Shown here in pieces: positions 25,194-33,152 of a DNA stretch of 39,979 nt. Every line of letters starts with the position of its first letter. The stretch's first letter is position 1. This stretch comes from Deltaproteobacteria bacterium (GTDB lineage: Bacteria > Desulfobacterota > Desulfovibrionia > Desulfovibrionales > Desulfovibrionaceae). The position numbers and the translations under genes are program-made. The notes under the pieces are model-generated. The model ran no database searches, was not told the DNA's origin, and saw only the letters and a list, made by a program, of their open reading frames with translations. Location of the stretch: NCBI GenBank assembly GCA_031275645.1, contig JAISOL010000040.1:1-39979 (forward strand). The letters are read 5' to 3'.

Positions 25194-27647
25194 ATGCAAA
25201 CAAAATTGACACGCGGAAACTATGCCCTTTCCCTGGCCTCCGGCTGGGCGATCATTCTGCTGATCAGCCTGACCCTCTACGACGGCCTGCTCTATGACGG
25301 CCTGCGCCGCGAGATCCGCGGCCAGACCGTCTCCCTGGCCTCCATGAGCGCTTCCACCCTGAACATGAAAATTTCCACCGGCCTGCGCCTGGGCAAAAAC
25401 TTGCGCCGCTTCATGGGCCTGGATCGCCTGCTGGACAAGGCGGCGCGGGATCTGCCGGCGGCCAGCGGCCTGGCCGTGTTTCTGCCGGACGGGGAACTGG
25501 TCTCCTCCTTGGGCGGCGGGGGCATAATGAAAATTTCCGGAGCCGGAGCGGCGGAGGACGGAGCTTCCGGCCGCGTTGCCGCCTCCGAAACGCGGGTTGA
25601 AGAAAAAGCCGGGCGGCTCAACCTCATCCTCCCCATAAAGCGGACGGACGGGGAAATCGCGGGCTATACGGCCGTGAGCCTGCCTTCTTCCGGCTTTGCC
25701 GAAACCGCCTTCCAACTGCTGCGCCGCATCCTGCTCCCGCAGGCCGTCCTGGCGGCGGCGGCCCTGGCCCTGCTCTTCCTGCCCCTTTTCCTGGGCCTCT
25801 TTTCCCTCCCGGCCCGGCGCAAGCGCCTGCCCTCCCTCTGCCTGGGGCTTTTCCTCCTGACTATGGGAGTCAACGCCTTCCACTCCCTGCGCATATATCT
25901 GGACTATTACACCCTGGCCTCGCGCTCCCTGGCCCTGAGCACCGGGCGCGCCCTGAGCGAGGATCTGAACAAGCTTTTTCTGGTGGGAGCCTCTCTGGGC
26001 AACATGGGCAACATGGATCAGTACCTGCGGAATATGAGCGAAAACACTCCGGATCAATCCGTCATCCTGAACCTGCTCGACCCGCGGGGGCGGGTGACGG
26101 TTTCCAGCCATCTTCCGGGCACGGAACCGGCGCGGGAGCTCTCTTCCCGCCTCCCTCTGCTCCTGCCGGCGGATAGTCCGGGCCTCTCCTCCGGGCAGGC
26201 CTGGAAAAGCTCACTTCAGGACTCCGCCTTTCAGGGTTGGGGCGTGCTGGTGGGGCACTCCCGCGAGGCCTACAGGGAAGGACTGCGCACCCTGGTTATG
26301 AATGTGCTCACCCTGGTGGTGATCTCCCTGATGCTCATGGTCGAAAGCTTTTTCCTGGTCTTCCACTATACCGGAGCGGGAGCGGAAAAGAGCGGCTCCG
26401 GGCCGGAACAGGCCGCGCTCCCCCTCAGCCCCCTGCTCCGCGCCCTGCTCTTTCTGGCCGTGCTGGGCGTGGACATGTCCATTTCCTTTATCCCCCTGCG
26501 CATGGAAGAATTTTCCGGAAGCGGGGCCATGCACCCGGCGCTCATGGGCATGCCTGTTTCCGTGGAAATACTCCTGGCCGGATGCGGCATTTTCATCGCC
26601 GGCATCTGGACCAAACGCCGGGGCCTTGTCCCGCCCATGACCTGCGGCTTCTGCCTGACCGCTCTGGGCTGCCTGGCCTCCATGCTGGCCTCCGGCCCGC
26701 TGCAGTTCATCCTGGCCAGAGCTCTGGCCGGCGCGGGTTACGGCCTGATCATACTCCCCCCCCAGGCCGGGGCGGTAAAAGAGGGAAAACTGGCCTTCAT
26801 TTTCGCCGGAGTCTACGCCGGTTCCCTCTGCGGAAGCTCCCTGGGGGCAATGCTGGCGGATTCCCTGGGCTATGCCAGGGTCTTCGGCGTTTCCTCCCTG
26901 ATTCTGCTCGCCCTGGCCATACTGCCCTTCCTGCTTTTCGGCCGGGGGCCGGGGCGGCGGAAAGCCGCGCCTCCTCAGGAGCCCTCCTCCGCCAAGCCGG
27001 AAGGGGCGACGCAGTGGCGGCAGATCCGCGCCCTGGCCGCAGACCCCTCCTTCCTGGCTCTGGCCCTGTTCAGCCTGCTTCCGGGCTCTTTCCTGAGCGT
27101 GGGCCTGCTCAATTTCCTTCTGCCCGTATTCCTGCACGACGCCGGCGTGCCCCAGGCCGACATAGGGCGGGTTTTCCTGCTCTACTGCCTGATCGTCATT
27201 TATGCGGGGCCGCGCATTGAAAATATCTGGAGCGCGCCCCGGCACAAGCCCCTGCTGGTCTTTATGGGGGGAGCGGCCGGCGCCGCGGCCATAGGCGGCT
27301 TCGCCCTGCTGCCCCCGACGGCCGCCTCCGTCTGCGCGGCCGTCTTTCTGGGGCTGGCCACCGGCTGCAACCTTCCCGGACAGAGCAGTTGCATGCTGAG
27401 GCTGCGCCTGGCCGGCCGCCTGGGGGAGGAAGTCTCCATGGGCATACTGAATACCCTGGAGCGCCTGGGGCAGATGCTCGGCCCCCTGTGCGTGGGCATA
27501 CTCCTCGCCACTCTGGGCGCCCAGCGCCTGGCCCTCAGGGCCGGAATCGCCACAGGTCTGGCCGGACTGGCCTTTCTGCTTTACTCCCTCTGGATACAGC
27601 CAGCGCTTGAGGCAAAAAGGGCGCCGGCCGCGACAAAAGAAACGTAA
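25194..27647 (+). CDS. Membrane sensor-transporter: extracytoplasmic domains joined to an MFS-like bundle
   Basis: This is a protein of about 817 residues with a mixed design. TM1 is at about 12-35, an extracytoplasmic domain at about 36-175, TM2 and TM3 at about 178-232, a second extracytoplasmic domain at about 235-365, and TM4 at about 368-392. From about 415 to 800 there are roughly twelve hydrophobic helices with MFS-like repeats (ALAGAGYGLIILPPQAG; SLCGSSLGAMLADSLGYARVFG). Sensor segments resemble Cache-type domains only loosely. ATG 25194 is chosen because the hydrophobic N-terminus follows at once; no strong ribosome site is visible and a longer TTG start (25053) would run back over the promoters. 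The bundle may be a sensor, a transporter or both. It is the first gene of the rightward operon. Confidence 0.7.
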   Translation: MQTKLTRGNYALSLASGWAIILLISLTLYDGLLYDGLRREIRGQTVSLASMSASTLNMKISTGLRLGKNLRRFMGLDRLLDKAARDLPAASGLAVFLPDGELVSSLGGGGIMKISGAGAAEDGASGRVAASETRVEEKAGRLNLILPIKRTDGEIAGYTAVSLPSSGFAETAFQLLRRILLPQAVLAAAALALLFLPLFLGLFSLPARRKRLPSLCLGLFLLTMGVNAFHSLRIYLDYYTLASRSLALSTGRALSEDLNKLFLVGASLGNMGNMDQYLRNMSENTPDQSVILNLLDPRGRVTVSSHLPGTEPARELSSRLPLLLPADSPGLSSGQAWKSSLQDSAFQGWGVLVGHSREAYREGLRTLVMNVLTLVVISLMLMVESFFLVFHYTGAGAEKSGSGPEQAALPLSPLLRALLFLAVLGVDMSISFIPLRMEEFSGSGAMHPALMGMPVSVEILLAGCGIFIAGIWTKRRGLVPPMTCGFCLTALGCLASMLASGPLQFILARALAGAGYGLIILPPQAGAVKEGKLAFIFAGVYAGSLCGSSLGAMLADSLGYARVFGVSSLILLALAILPFLLFGRGPGRRKAAPPQEPSSAKPEGATQWRQIRALAADPSFLALALFSLLPGSFLSVGLLNFLLPVFLHDAGVPQADIGRVFLLYCLIVIYAGPRIENIWSAPRHKPLLVFMGGAAGAAAIGGFALLPPTAASVCAAVFLGLATGCNLPGQSSCMLRLRLAGRLGEEVSMGILNTLERLGQMLGPLCVGILLATLGAQRLALRAGIATGLAGLAFLLYSLWIQPALEAKRAPAATKET

Positions 27648-27681
27648 AAAGAAAAGCTTCCGGAACATAAAGGAAATTTTG

Positions 27682-29202
27682 ATGGACAAAAAACAAACGG
27701 CTTCGGCCTGCCTGGAGCAGATCCGCCGGCGCATTCCGGAGGCCCTGGCTTTTGTGGAGGCTATGGGGGACATGACCCTGGAGGAGCTGAGCGCCTGCTC
27801 TCCGCCCGCCGCTTCTCCCCCGCAGGACGGAGAGGATGTGATCGCCCTGGCCCGGAGCCTGGCTTCCGGCCTTCTCTCTCCGGCTCTGGGCCAAAAAATC
27901 GCCCTGGCTCTGGAAAGAGACTTTCGCGCCCTCACCGCCAACCATCTGGGGCCGGACTTTCACCCCGAGTTCTCCCAAGGGGATATTATTTTCGCCCTGC
28001 GCGGCCTGAAGGAAAATATCCCGGCCGTTCCGGTGCTGGCCTGGGGCTGCATGCCCGGCAACAGCTTCGGCCACCCGCGCGGCATACTGCTGGGACGGGG
28101 GCGGGCGCAAAGCGTCAGGCCCGGACGCCTCCCCGTGCTGCCCGACAAGCACCGCTGGGTACCCCTGAGCCTGCGCGAAGCCTTCACTCCGGATCAGCCG
28201 CGCCGCCTGCTGGAGAAAGCCGTCCTCTCCAGCCCGGACTGCGGCCGGCTTACGCCGGCCGAAAACGCCGCCGCGCGCCGCCTGCTGGCGGAAGTCTTCT
28301 GCCACCCCCGGGTTCTGGAGCAGAAATCCTACGGAGATCAGGCCACGGTCATGAACAGCCTGCTCTGGGAGCGGCTTTTCGCCCCTTCTCTCCCTCCCCC
28401 GCCGCCCCTGATCTCCCTGGACATGACCCTGTTCAGCCTGGAGATCATACGCCGGGATCTTTTCCGCCCCCATTCCCTGATCCGTTGCCTGCTGGAACCT
28501 GAAGTATCCGTGAATCTGCTGCATGAACTCAACGAGGTCATGGGCTGCTGGAATCTGGACCGGCAAGGACGCGGCCTCTCCTCCGGAAGTTTTCTCTTCT
28601 GGGGCATAGACCGGCGGAAAAACTTCCGCCCCCTTTCCCCCGACGCGGCCTGCCGTCGCCTGCTCTCGGCGGACGGCTCCATACGCCTGGACCTGGAGCC
28701 CGGCGCCCTGGAAGCCGCCCTGGCCCAACGCCGCATTCTTCCCGGCCTGCTGATTTCTTTCAGCGCCCTGGCCCTGGCCAGGGGCCTGCTCTGCCGGGGC
28801 GGAGTCTACCAGATAGGCTATCTGGAAAACATGCGCCGGGGAGTCATGCGCGCCCTGAGCCGCAGCGGGGAAAAAGCCCTGGCCGAAAAACTGGAACACG
28901 CGCCCGCCGGAGCGATGATCGGCGGCTTCATCCCCCTGCGCCTCCGGGAGGAAACCCCGCTCCCCGAGCGCGGGGGCGAGCCGGAGGAACCCTGCCGGGT
29001 CGCCTCCCCGGTGGATATACTGGCGGGCGGCGGCCTCGGCGCGGACACGCTGGAGCGTCTGGCCGCCATGCCCGGAAAAGCGGCTTTCGCGGCCACTCTG
29101 CCCTTTCATTACGAGGAGATAGTCCCCAGCTCCGAACGCCTGCCCGGCTGGCTCCCCGCCCTGGCGGACAATCCCGGCCTGTTTCCGGACGGCCGGGATT
29201 GA
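27682..29202 (+). CDS. Hypothetical protein of unknown family, 506 residues
   Basis: I do not recognise this protein. It starts at ATG 27682 with AAAGGA seven bases upstream. It has no signal peptide and no clear transmembrane helix, so it should be cytosolic. It is Leu/Arg/Pro-rich, with a proline run (SLPPPPPLISLD, about residue 236) and several low-charge helical stretches. Potentially conserved islands are VLAWGCMPGNSFGHPRGILLGRGR (about 118-140) and PDKHRWVPLSLREAFTPDQ (about 154-172). It lies 34 bp after the sensor-MFS gene and 68 bp before the substrate-binding protein, so it belongs to the signalling operon. Its leader shares a 15-base initiation sequence with the STAS gene. No function is proposed from sequence. 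Confidence 0.75.
   Translation: MDKKQTASACLEQIRRRIPEALAFVEAMGDMTLEELSACSPPAASPPQDGEDVIALARSLASGLLSPALGQKIALALERDFRALTANHLGPDFHPEFSQGDIIFALRGLKENIPAVPVLAWGCMPGNSFGHPRGILLGRGRAQSVRPGRLPVLPDKHRWVPLSLREAFTPDQPRRLLEKAVLSSPDCGRLTPAENAAARRLLAEVFCHPRVLEQKSYGDQATVMNSLLWERLFAPSLPPPPPLISLDMTLFSLEIIRRDLFRPHSLIRCLLEPEVSVNLLHELNEVMGCWNLDRQGRGLSSGSFLFWGIDRRKNFRPLSPDAACRRLLSADGSIRLDLEPGALEAALAQRRILPGLLISFSALALARGLLCRGGVYQIGYLENMRRGVMRALSRSGEKALAEKLEHAPAGAMIGGFIPLRLREETPLPERGGEPEEPCRVASPVDILAGGGLGADTLERLAAMPGKAAFAATLPFHYEEIVPSSERLPGWLPALADNPGLFPDGRD
29170..29200 (+). other. Perfect 10-bp stem-loop at the stop codon of the hypothetical gene
   Basis: AATCCCGGCC (29170-29179) and GGCCGGGATT (29191-29200) form a perfect 10-bp stem with an 11-nt loop; the stop codon begins at its last base. 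No T-run follows on either strand, so it is more likely an mRNA processing or stability element than an intrinsic terminator. Confidence 0.5.
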
Positions 29203-29270
29203 AAAACCCTCCTTATCCTGTTGTAAAACAATCTGAAAGAAGCTAACCTGCCAAAAAAATATATGCGCCT

Positions 29271-30425
29271 ATGAAAATAATTTTGAGAATCGCCGCCCAA
29301 GTCCGCCTCTGGTCAATATTACTGCCGCTCTGCCTGGCTTTCTGCCTCGGGCAGAGCTTGGCGCCGGCTTTTGCGGCCGCCCCGGCCAAGCCGCCGAAAA
29401 TGCGCCTTGCCCTGGCGACGGGAGGCCCGTTCAAGGATTATCAGGTTATTTTCCAGGGCATGCTCAAGGGGCTGGCGGAGCGCGGGCTTATCGCCGACGG
29501 CGATGTCCCCCTGGACGAGGACGATGCCGACCTCGCTCCTCTCTGGGCCTGGGCGGCGAAAAACGCCGGCGGGGACAGGCTGGAGTTCGTGGAGGACGCT
29601 TTTTATTCCGCAGGCTGGAACACGGAACAGCGCGGCCGCAACAAGGACAGGCTGCTTGAGCGCATCCGTAAACGCGCGGATATCGATTGTATCCTGGCCT
29701 TCGGCACCTGGGCGGGGCAGGATTTCTCCTCGGCCGAGTTCACGGTGCCGGTGCTGGTTTCTTCAGTGACCAACGCCGTGGAAGCCGGCATCATTTCCTC
29801 GGTGGAGGACTCCGGGCGCGACAACCTGCTGGCGGTGATCGAGCCGGGCCGCTTCGCGCGCCAGATACGGGTCTTTCACGATATTTTCGCCTTCAAGCGC
29901 CTGGGCATAGCTTACGAAGACACCCCCTCGGGCCGCAGCGGCATCTCTTTTGACGAGATAGAGCGGGAAACGCTGAATCTGGGAGTGGAACTGGTGCGCT
30001 GCTCCTCCATGTTCGACATTGAAGACGCCTCCGTGGCCGCGCGCAACCTCCGCGACTGCCACGAACGGCTGGCGGAGCAGGGGGTGGACGCCGTCTATAT
30101 AGGCTACAACAACGGCATGCTGCCGGAATATATCCCGGATCTGCTCTCTCCCCTGCTCAAAATCCGGGTGCCGACCTTCACTCAGGAAGGCTCCTCGGCC
30201 GTGGCCTACGGGGTGCTCATGAGCGTGGCCCAGAGCGATCTGGTGGACGAGGGGCGCTTCAGCGCCGCCCTGCTGGAGGAAATACTGAACGGCAAAAAGC
30301 CGCGCAGCCTGTCCCAGCGCTTTGAAAGCACCCTCAGTCTGGCGGTCAATCTGCGCACGGCCGCGCTCATAGGCTGGAACATCCCCCTGGAGATTCTGGC
30401 CGCGGTGGACGAATTCTATAAATAA
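29271..30425 (+). CDS. Periplasmic substrate-binding protein (ABC_sub_bind type) without ABC partners
   Basis: This 384-residue protein has an N-terminal signal peptide (charged start, hydrophobic core to about residue 25, probable cut near AFAA). Two alpha/beta lobes of the periplasmic-binding type follow: VSSVTNAVEAGIISSVEDSGRDNLLAV, FAFKRLGIAYEDTPSG, and GVDAVYIGYNNGM. This resembles the ABC_sub_bind (TrpX-like) family. There is no permease or ATPase next to it. The SpoIIE-type phosphatase gene starts nine bases after its stop, so it may be the ligand-binding half of a receptor. ATG 29271 has no strong ribosome site. The ligand is unknown. Confidence 0.8.
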   Translation: MKIILRIAAQVRLWSILLPLCLAFCLGQSLAPAFAAAPAKPPKMRLALATGGPFKDYQVIFQGMLKGLAERGLIADGDVPLDEDDADLAPLWAWAAKNAGGDRLEFVEDAFYSAGWNTEQRGRNKDRLLERIRKRADIDCILAFGTWAGQDFSSAEFTVPVLVSSVTNAVEAGIISSVEDSGRDNLLAVIEPGRFARQIRVFHDIFAFKRLGIAYEDTPSGRSGISFDEIERETLNLGVELVRCSSMFDIEDASVAARNLRDCHERLAEQGVDAVYIGYNNGMLPEYIPDLLSPLLKIRVPTFTQEGSSAVAYGVLMSVAQSDLVDEGRFSAALLEEILNGKKPRSLSQRFESTLSLAVNLRTAALIGWNIPLEILAAVDEFYK

Positions 30426-30434
30426 CCACGCCGG

Positions 30435-32363
30435 ATGCGGACTATGCGATTGACGCTCTCCTCCAAGCTCTCTCTCCTGCTCCTGGCCTCTCTGGCGGGA
30501 GTGCTCGTTCCCGCCCTGGTCATCACCTACTTTTACGTGGGCGAAACCTCTCTGCGGGCGGACAGGCAGGACTTTTCCTCCGCTATACAACTGGCGGAAG
30601 AAAACATAAACTCCGGCTTCATCCATCTGAACTCCTCCAAAGTGAGCAGCGTCGTGCGCGGGAGGGAAACCCTGCGCCGGGCCGCCCGCAGCTTCGCCTC
30701 CCTCTGCGCCCGCCTGGAGAAGGAAAAAGACCCGGCCGCCCTCCAACTGCTGCTGCAACTGCAAAAAGCGCAGGAAGCCGAATACCGGGCGGAGGGAATA
30801 CTCGTGGGTTTCCTGCAAGAGCTTCCGGGACTGCGCCCCGGACTCACGGACATCAAGGGGCGCACCCTGGAGGAAATTCTGGACCTTCTCCACCCGGCCG
30901 GCGATTTCGCCATCTACCGCCTGCCGGAGCGCGGCCTGACCTTCCTCTACTTCCTGCCGGCGGCGGACTCCGTGATCTTCAGCTCCATCTCCATGCAGGC
31001 TCTGGAAGACGAGGTGGACGAGACCACTATGACCCTGATCCTGGGCATAGAGAGAAAATTCTCCTCCATGAGCCTGCACGAGGGAAGCTTTGCCGCCCTG
31101 CTGGACTCCGGGGGCGGGATTCTCGCCGGACGGGGAGTCTTCGGCCGGAATGAGCTGGACGCCCTGAAGCCGCTGCTGGCGGAAGCCCTGGCCGGCGGCC
31201 GGGCCGAAGCCGTATTCCCCATACGGCGCGGGCAGGGAAGGGAAGAAGAACTCCTGGCCGTGGCCGGGTATTCCAAGCCTTTCGGCTGGTTCACCGTGCT
31301 GGCCGCTCCCCTGCGGGAAATCAGCTCCCCCTCCGAAGCCCTTCTCGCCCGGCTCATCCTGCAAAGCCTGAGCCTGGCCCTGCTCAGCCTTATGGCCGGC
31401 TTCCTTCTCCTCCGCCGGGTTCTGAGCCCCTTGCGGCTGGTTCTGCAAAAGATAGCCCTCCTGCCGGGCACTGATTTTTCCGCCCCTGACGCCGCCTCCT
31501 CCCTGATCCGGGATCTGCCCCTGAAGCGGAAGGATGAAGTGGGAGATCTGGCGCGGGCCTTCGCCTCCATGGGCGAGCGGCTCAATCTCAACATCCGCGC
31601 GCTCGTGGAAGCCTCCGGGGCCAGAGATCGCATGCAGGGGGAACTGAACGCGGCGCGCGACATACAGCTGGGCATACTCTCCCCGCCGGAGCAGGCCCCG
31701 CGCGGCCCGGAACTGGACTCCCACGCCCTGCTGGAGCCGGCGCGGGAAACAGGCGGGGATTTATACGACTTTTTCACCACGCCCGACGGGCGTTACGCCT
31801 TTATCATAGGCGACGTTTCCGGCAAGGGCGTTCCGGCGGCCCTGTTCATGGCCGTCACCGTCACTCTGGCGCGTTCGGTCCTGAACAGCGGCTCACCCCC
31901 CGGCGAGGCCATGAACAGAATCAACGAGCTTCTGGAAGCCCATAATCCCAGCACCATGTTCGTCACTCTTTTCCTGGCCCTGTACGACCCCCGGAGCGGA
32001 CGCCTCGAATACGCCAACGGCGGGCATAACCCTCCCTATCTGGCCGGAGGCGCCCTCCCCGTCCGCCCCCTGGAAGGGAACAGCGGCCCCTTCGTGGGGG
32101 TCATGCCCGGCCTGCAATACAGCTCTTTCACCCATACCCTGTCCAGGGGAGAACTCTGCCTGCTCTACACCGACGGCGTGACCGAAGCCGTCAACGAAAA
32201 GGAAGAGCTTTACGGCGAGGAGCGGCTGCTCCTCCTTCTGCGGGAAAAAAGAGCCTGCTCCCCGCAAAAGCTGCTCGCGGATATTTTTGAAGATATAAAA
32301 AGCTTCCGGGGAGAGGCTCCTCCCTTTGACGACATTACCATGCTGGCTTTTGCCCGGCGCTGA
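30435..32363 (+). CDS. Membrane SpoIIE/RsbU-type PP2C phosphatase with sensor and HAMP domains
   Basis: This 642-residue membrane phosphatase has TM1 (about 13-35), a periplasmic sensor (about 38-300), TM2 (about 305-328), HAMP with LPLKRKDEVGDLARAFASMGERL, a linker helix, and a C-terminal SpoIIE PP2C domain (about 420-640). The Mg/Mn-binding acidic motifs are complete: RETGGDLYDFF, IGDVSGKGVPAALFMA, LYTDGVTEAVN and FDDITMLAF. RDIQLGILSPPE is the typical switch-helix region of RsbU-like proteins. Its expected substrate is the phosphorylated STAS protein encoded next. It lies 9 bp after the binding protein and 28 bp before the STAS gene. Confidence 0.93.
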   Translation: MRTMRLTLSSKLSLLLLASLAGVLVPALVITYFYVGETSLRADRQDFSSAIQLAEENINSGFIHLNSSKVSSVVRGRETLRRAARSFASLCARLEKEKDPAALQLLLQLQKAQEAEYRAEGILVGFLQELPGLRPGLTDIKGRTLEEILDLLHPAGDFAIYRLPERGLTFLYFLPAADSVIFSSISMQALEDEVDETTMTLILGIERKFSSMSLHEGSFAALLDSGGGILAGRGVFGRNELDALKPLLAEALAGGRAEAVFPIRRGQGREEELLAVAGYSKPFGWFTVLAAPLREISSPSEALLARLILQSLSLALLSLMAGFLLLRRVLSPLRLVLQKIALLPGTDFSAPDAASSLIRDLPLKRKDEVGDLARAFASMGERLNLNIRALVEASGARDRMQGELNAARDIQLGILSPPEQAPRGPELDSHALLEPARETGGDLYDFFTTPDGRYAFIIGDVSGKGVPAALFMAVTVTLARSVLNSGSPPGEAMNRINELLEAHNPSTMFVTLFLALYDPRSGRLEYANGGHNPPYLAGGALPVRPLEGNSGPFVGVMPGLQYSSFTHTLSRGELCLLYTDGVTEAVNEKEELYGEERLLLLLREKRACSPQKLLADIFEDIKSFRGEAPPFDDITMLAFARR

Positions 32364-32391
32364 GCCGGCGGTACAGGACAAGGAAATTTTG

Positions 32392-32748
32392 ATGAATATT
32401 AAAAGCACCCCCGGAGAAAACCACACCCTGATCTCCCTGGAAGGACGGCTGGAGGCCACCCAGGCGGGCGAAGTGCAGGCGGAGATTCAAAGCGCCCTGA
32501 CCGCCGGCCCCCCCAACCTGCTGCTGGACTGCTCCGGCCTGAGCTACGTGGCCAGCATGGGCCTGCGCTGCTTTCTGCTGGCCCATAAAGAAGCGCAGAA
32601 AGCCGGGGGCAGGACGATTTTTTCCGGCCTTAACGAGAATGTGCGCTCGGTTTTCGCCCTCACCGGCTTCGACAAGATCATCCAGGTGACAGGCACGCCT
32701 GAAGAAGCCCTGCGCTTTTTCAAGGCCGCCCCGGAGAAAAAACCGTGA
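32392..32748 (+). CDS. STAS-domain anti-sigma factor antagonist
   Basis: This 118-residue single-domain protein is of the SpoIIAA/RsbV/BtrV type. The characteristic end of strand 3 and helix 2 reads LLLDCSGLSYVASMGLRCFL, placing the probable phospho-acceptor serine at residue 55. The HATPase kinase encoded next would phosphorylate it and the upstream phosphatase would reset it. ATG 32392 has AAGGA seven bases upstream. Its TGA overlaps the GTG start of the HATPase gene, so the two partners are made in coupled amounts. Confidence 0.93.
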   Translation: MNIKSTPGENHTLISLEGRLEATQAGEVQAEIQSALTAGPPNLLLDCSGLSYVASMGLRCFLLAHKEAQKAGGRTIFSGLNENVRSVFALTGFDKIIQVTGTPEEALRFFKAAPEKKP

Positions 32749-33152
32749 ATCTGACCCGTTCCTTCACCTCTCTGGAGCAGTTGCCCGAACTCCTGGATCT
32801 TGTGGACGAAAACGCCAAAAACGCCGGACTGCCTGATTCTCTGGTCTTCAGAGCGCAAGTGGTGCTGGAGGAACTTTTCGTCAATATCTTCAAGCACGCC
32901 TACCAGGGAGGGGAAGGCAGGGCCGAGGTCACGCTGGATGCGGCGGCGGACGGCCTTTTCCTGCGCCTTGAGGATTGGGGCCCTCCTTTCAATCCCCTGA
33001 CGGCGAATCTTCCGGACCTGCAAAACCGCTTCGAGCTGGGCATTCCCGGCGGGGCCGGGCTGCTGCTGGTAAGAAACATGGGCGAAAATCCGCGCTACAG
33101 CCGCGAGGACGGACGCAATATCCTTGAAGTGCTGGTAAGCGTGAATGAATGA
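32745..33152 (+). CDS. HATPase_c anti-sigma-type serine kinase (RsbW/BtrW-like)
   Basis: This 135-residue single GHKL ATPase domain has an N-box with E43, N47 and H51 (LEELFVNIFKHAY), a G1 box EDWGPPFNP (D77, G79) and a G2 box GGAGLLLVRNM. It lacks a histidine phosphorylation domain, so it is an RsbW-type protein kinase/anti-sigma factor and not a sensor kinase. It should phosphorylate the STAS partner and bind either it or a transcription regulator. The start is GTG 32745 (GTGA overlap). It overlaps the downstream AAA+ regulator by eight bases. Confidence 0.92.
   Translation: MNLTRSFTSLEQLPELLDLVDENAKNAGLPDSLVFRAQVVLEELFVNIFKHAYQGGEGRAEVTLDAAADGLFLRLEDWGPPFNPLTANLPDLQNRFELGIPGGAGLLLVRNMGENPRYSREDGRNILEVLVSVNE

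Noticed and set aside
26211-29109. Long minus-strand open frames opposite the sensor-MFS and 506-residue genes
   Set aside because: They are rich in Gly, Gln, Arg and Ala without domain signatures, as expected for antisense frames of GC-rich genes, and they lack ribosome sites.
29763-31724. Long minus-strand open frame opposite the binding protein and phosphatase
   Set aside because: The opposite strand encodes complete motifs of two known families; the frame is a shadow.
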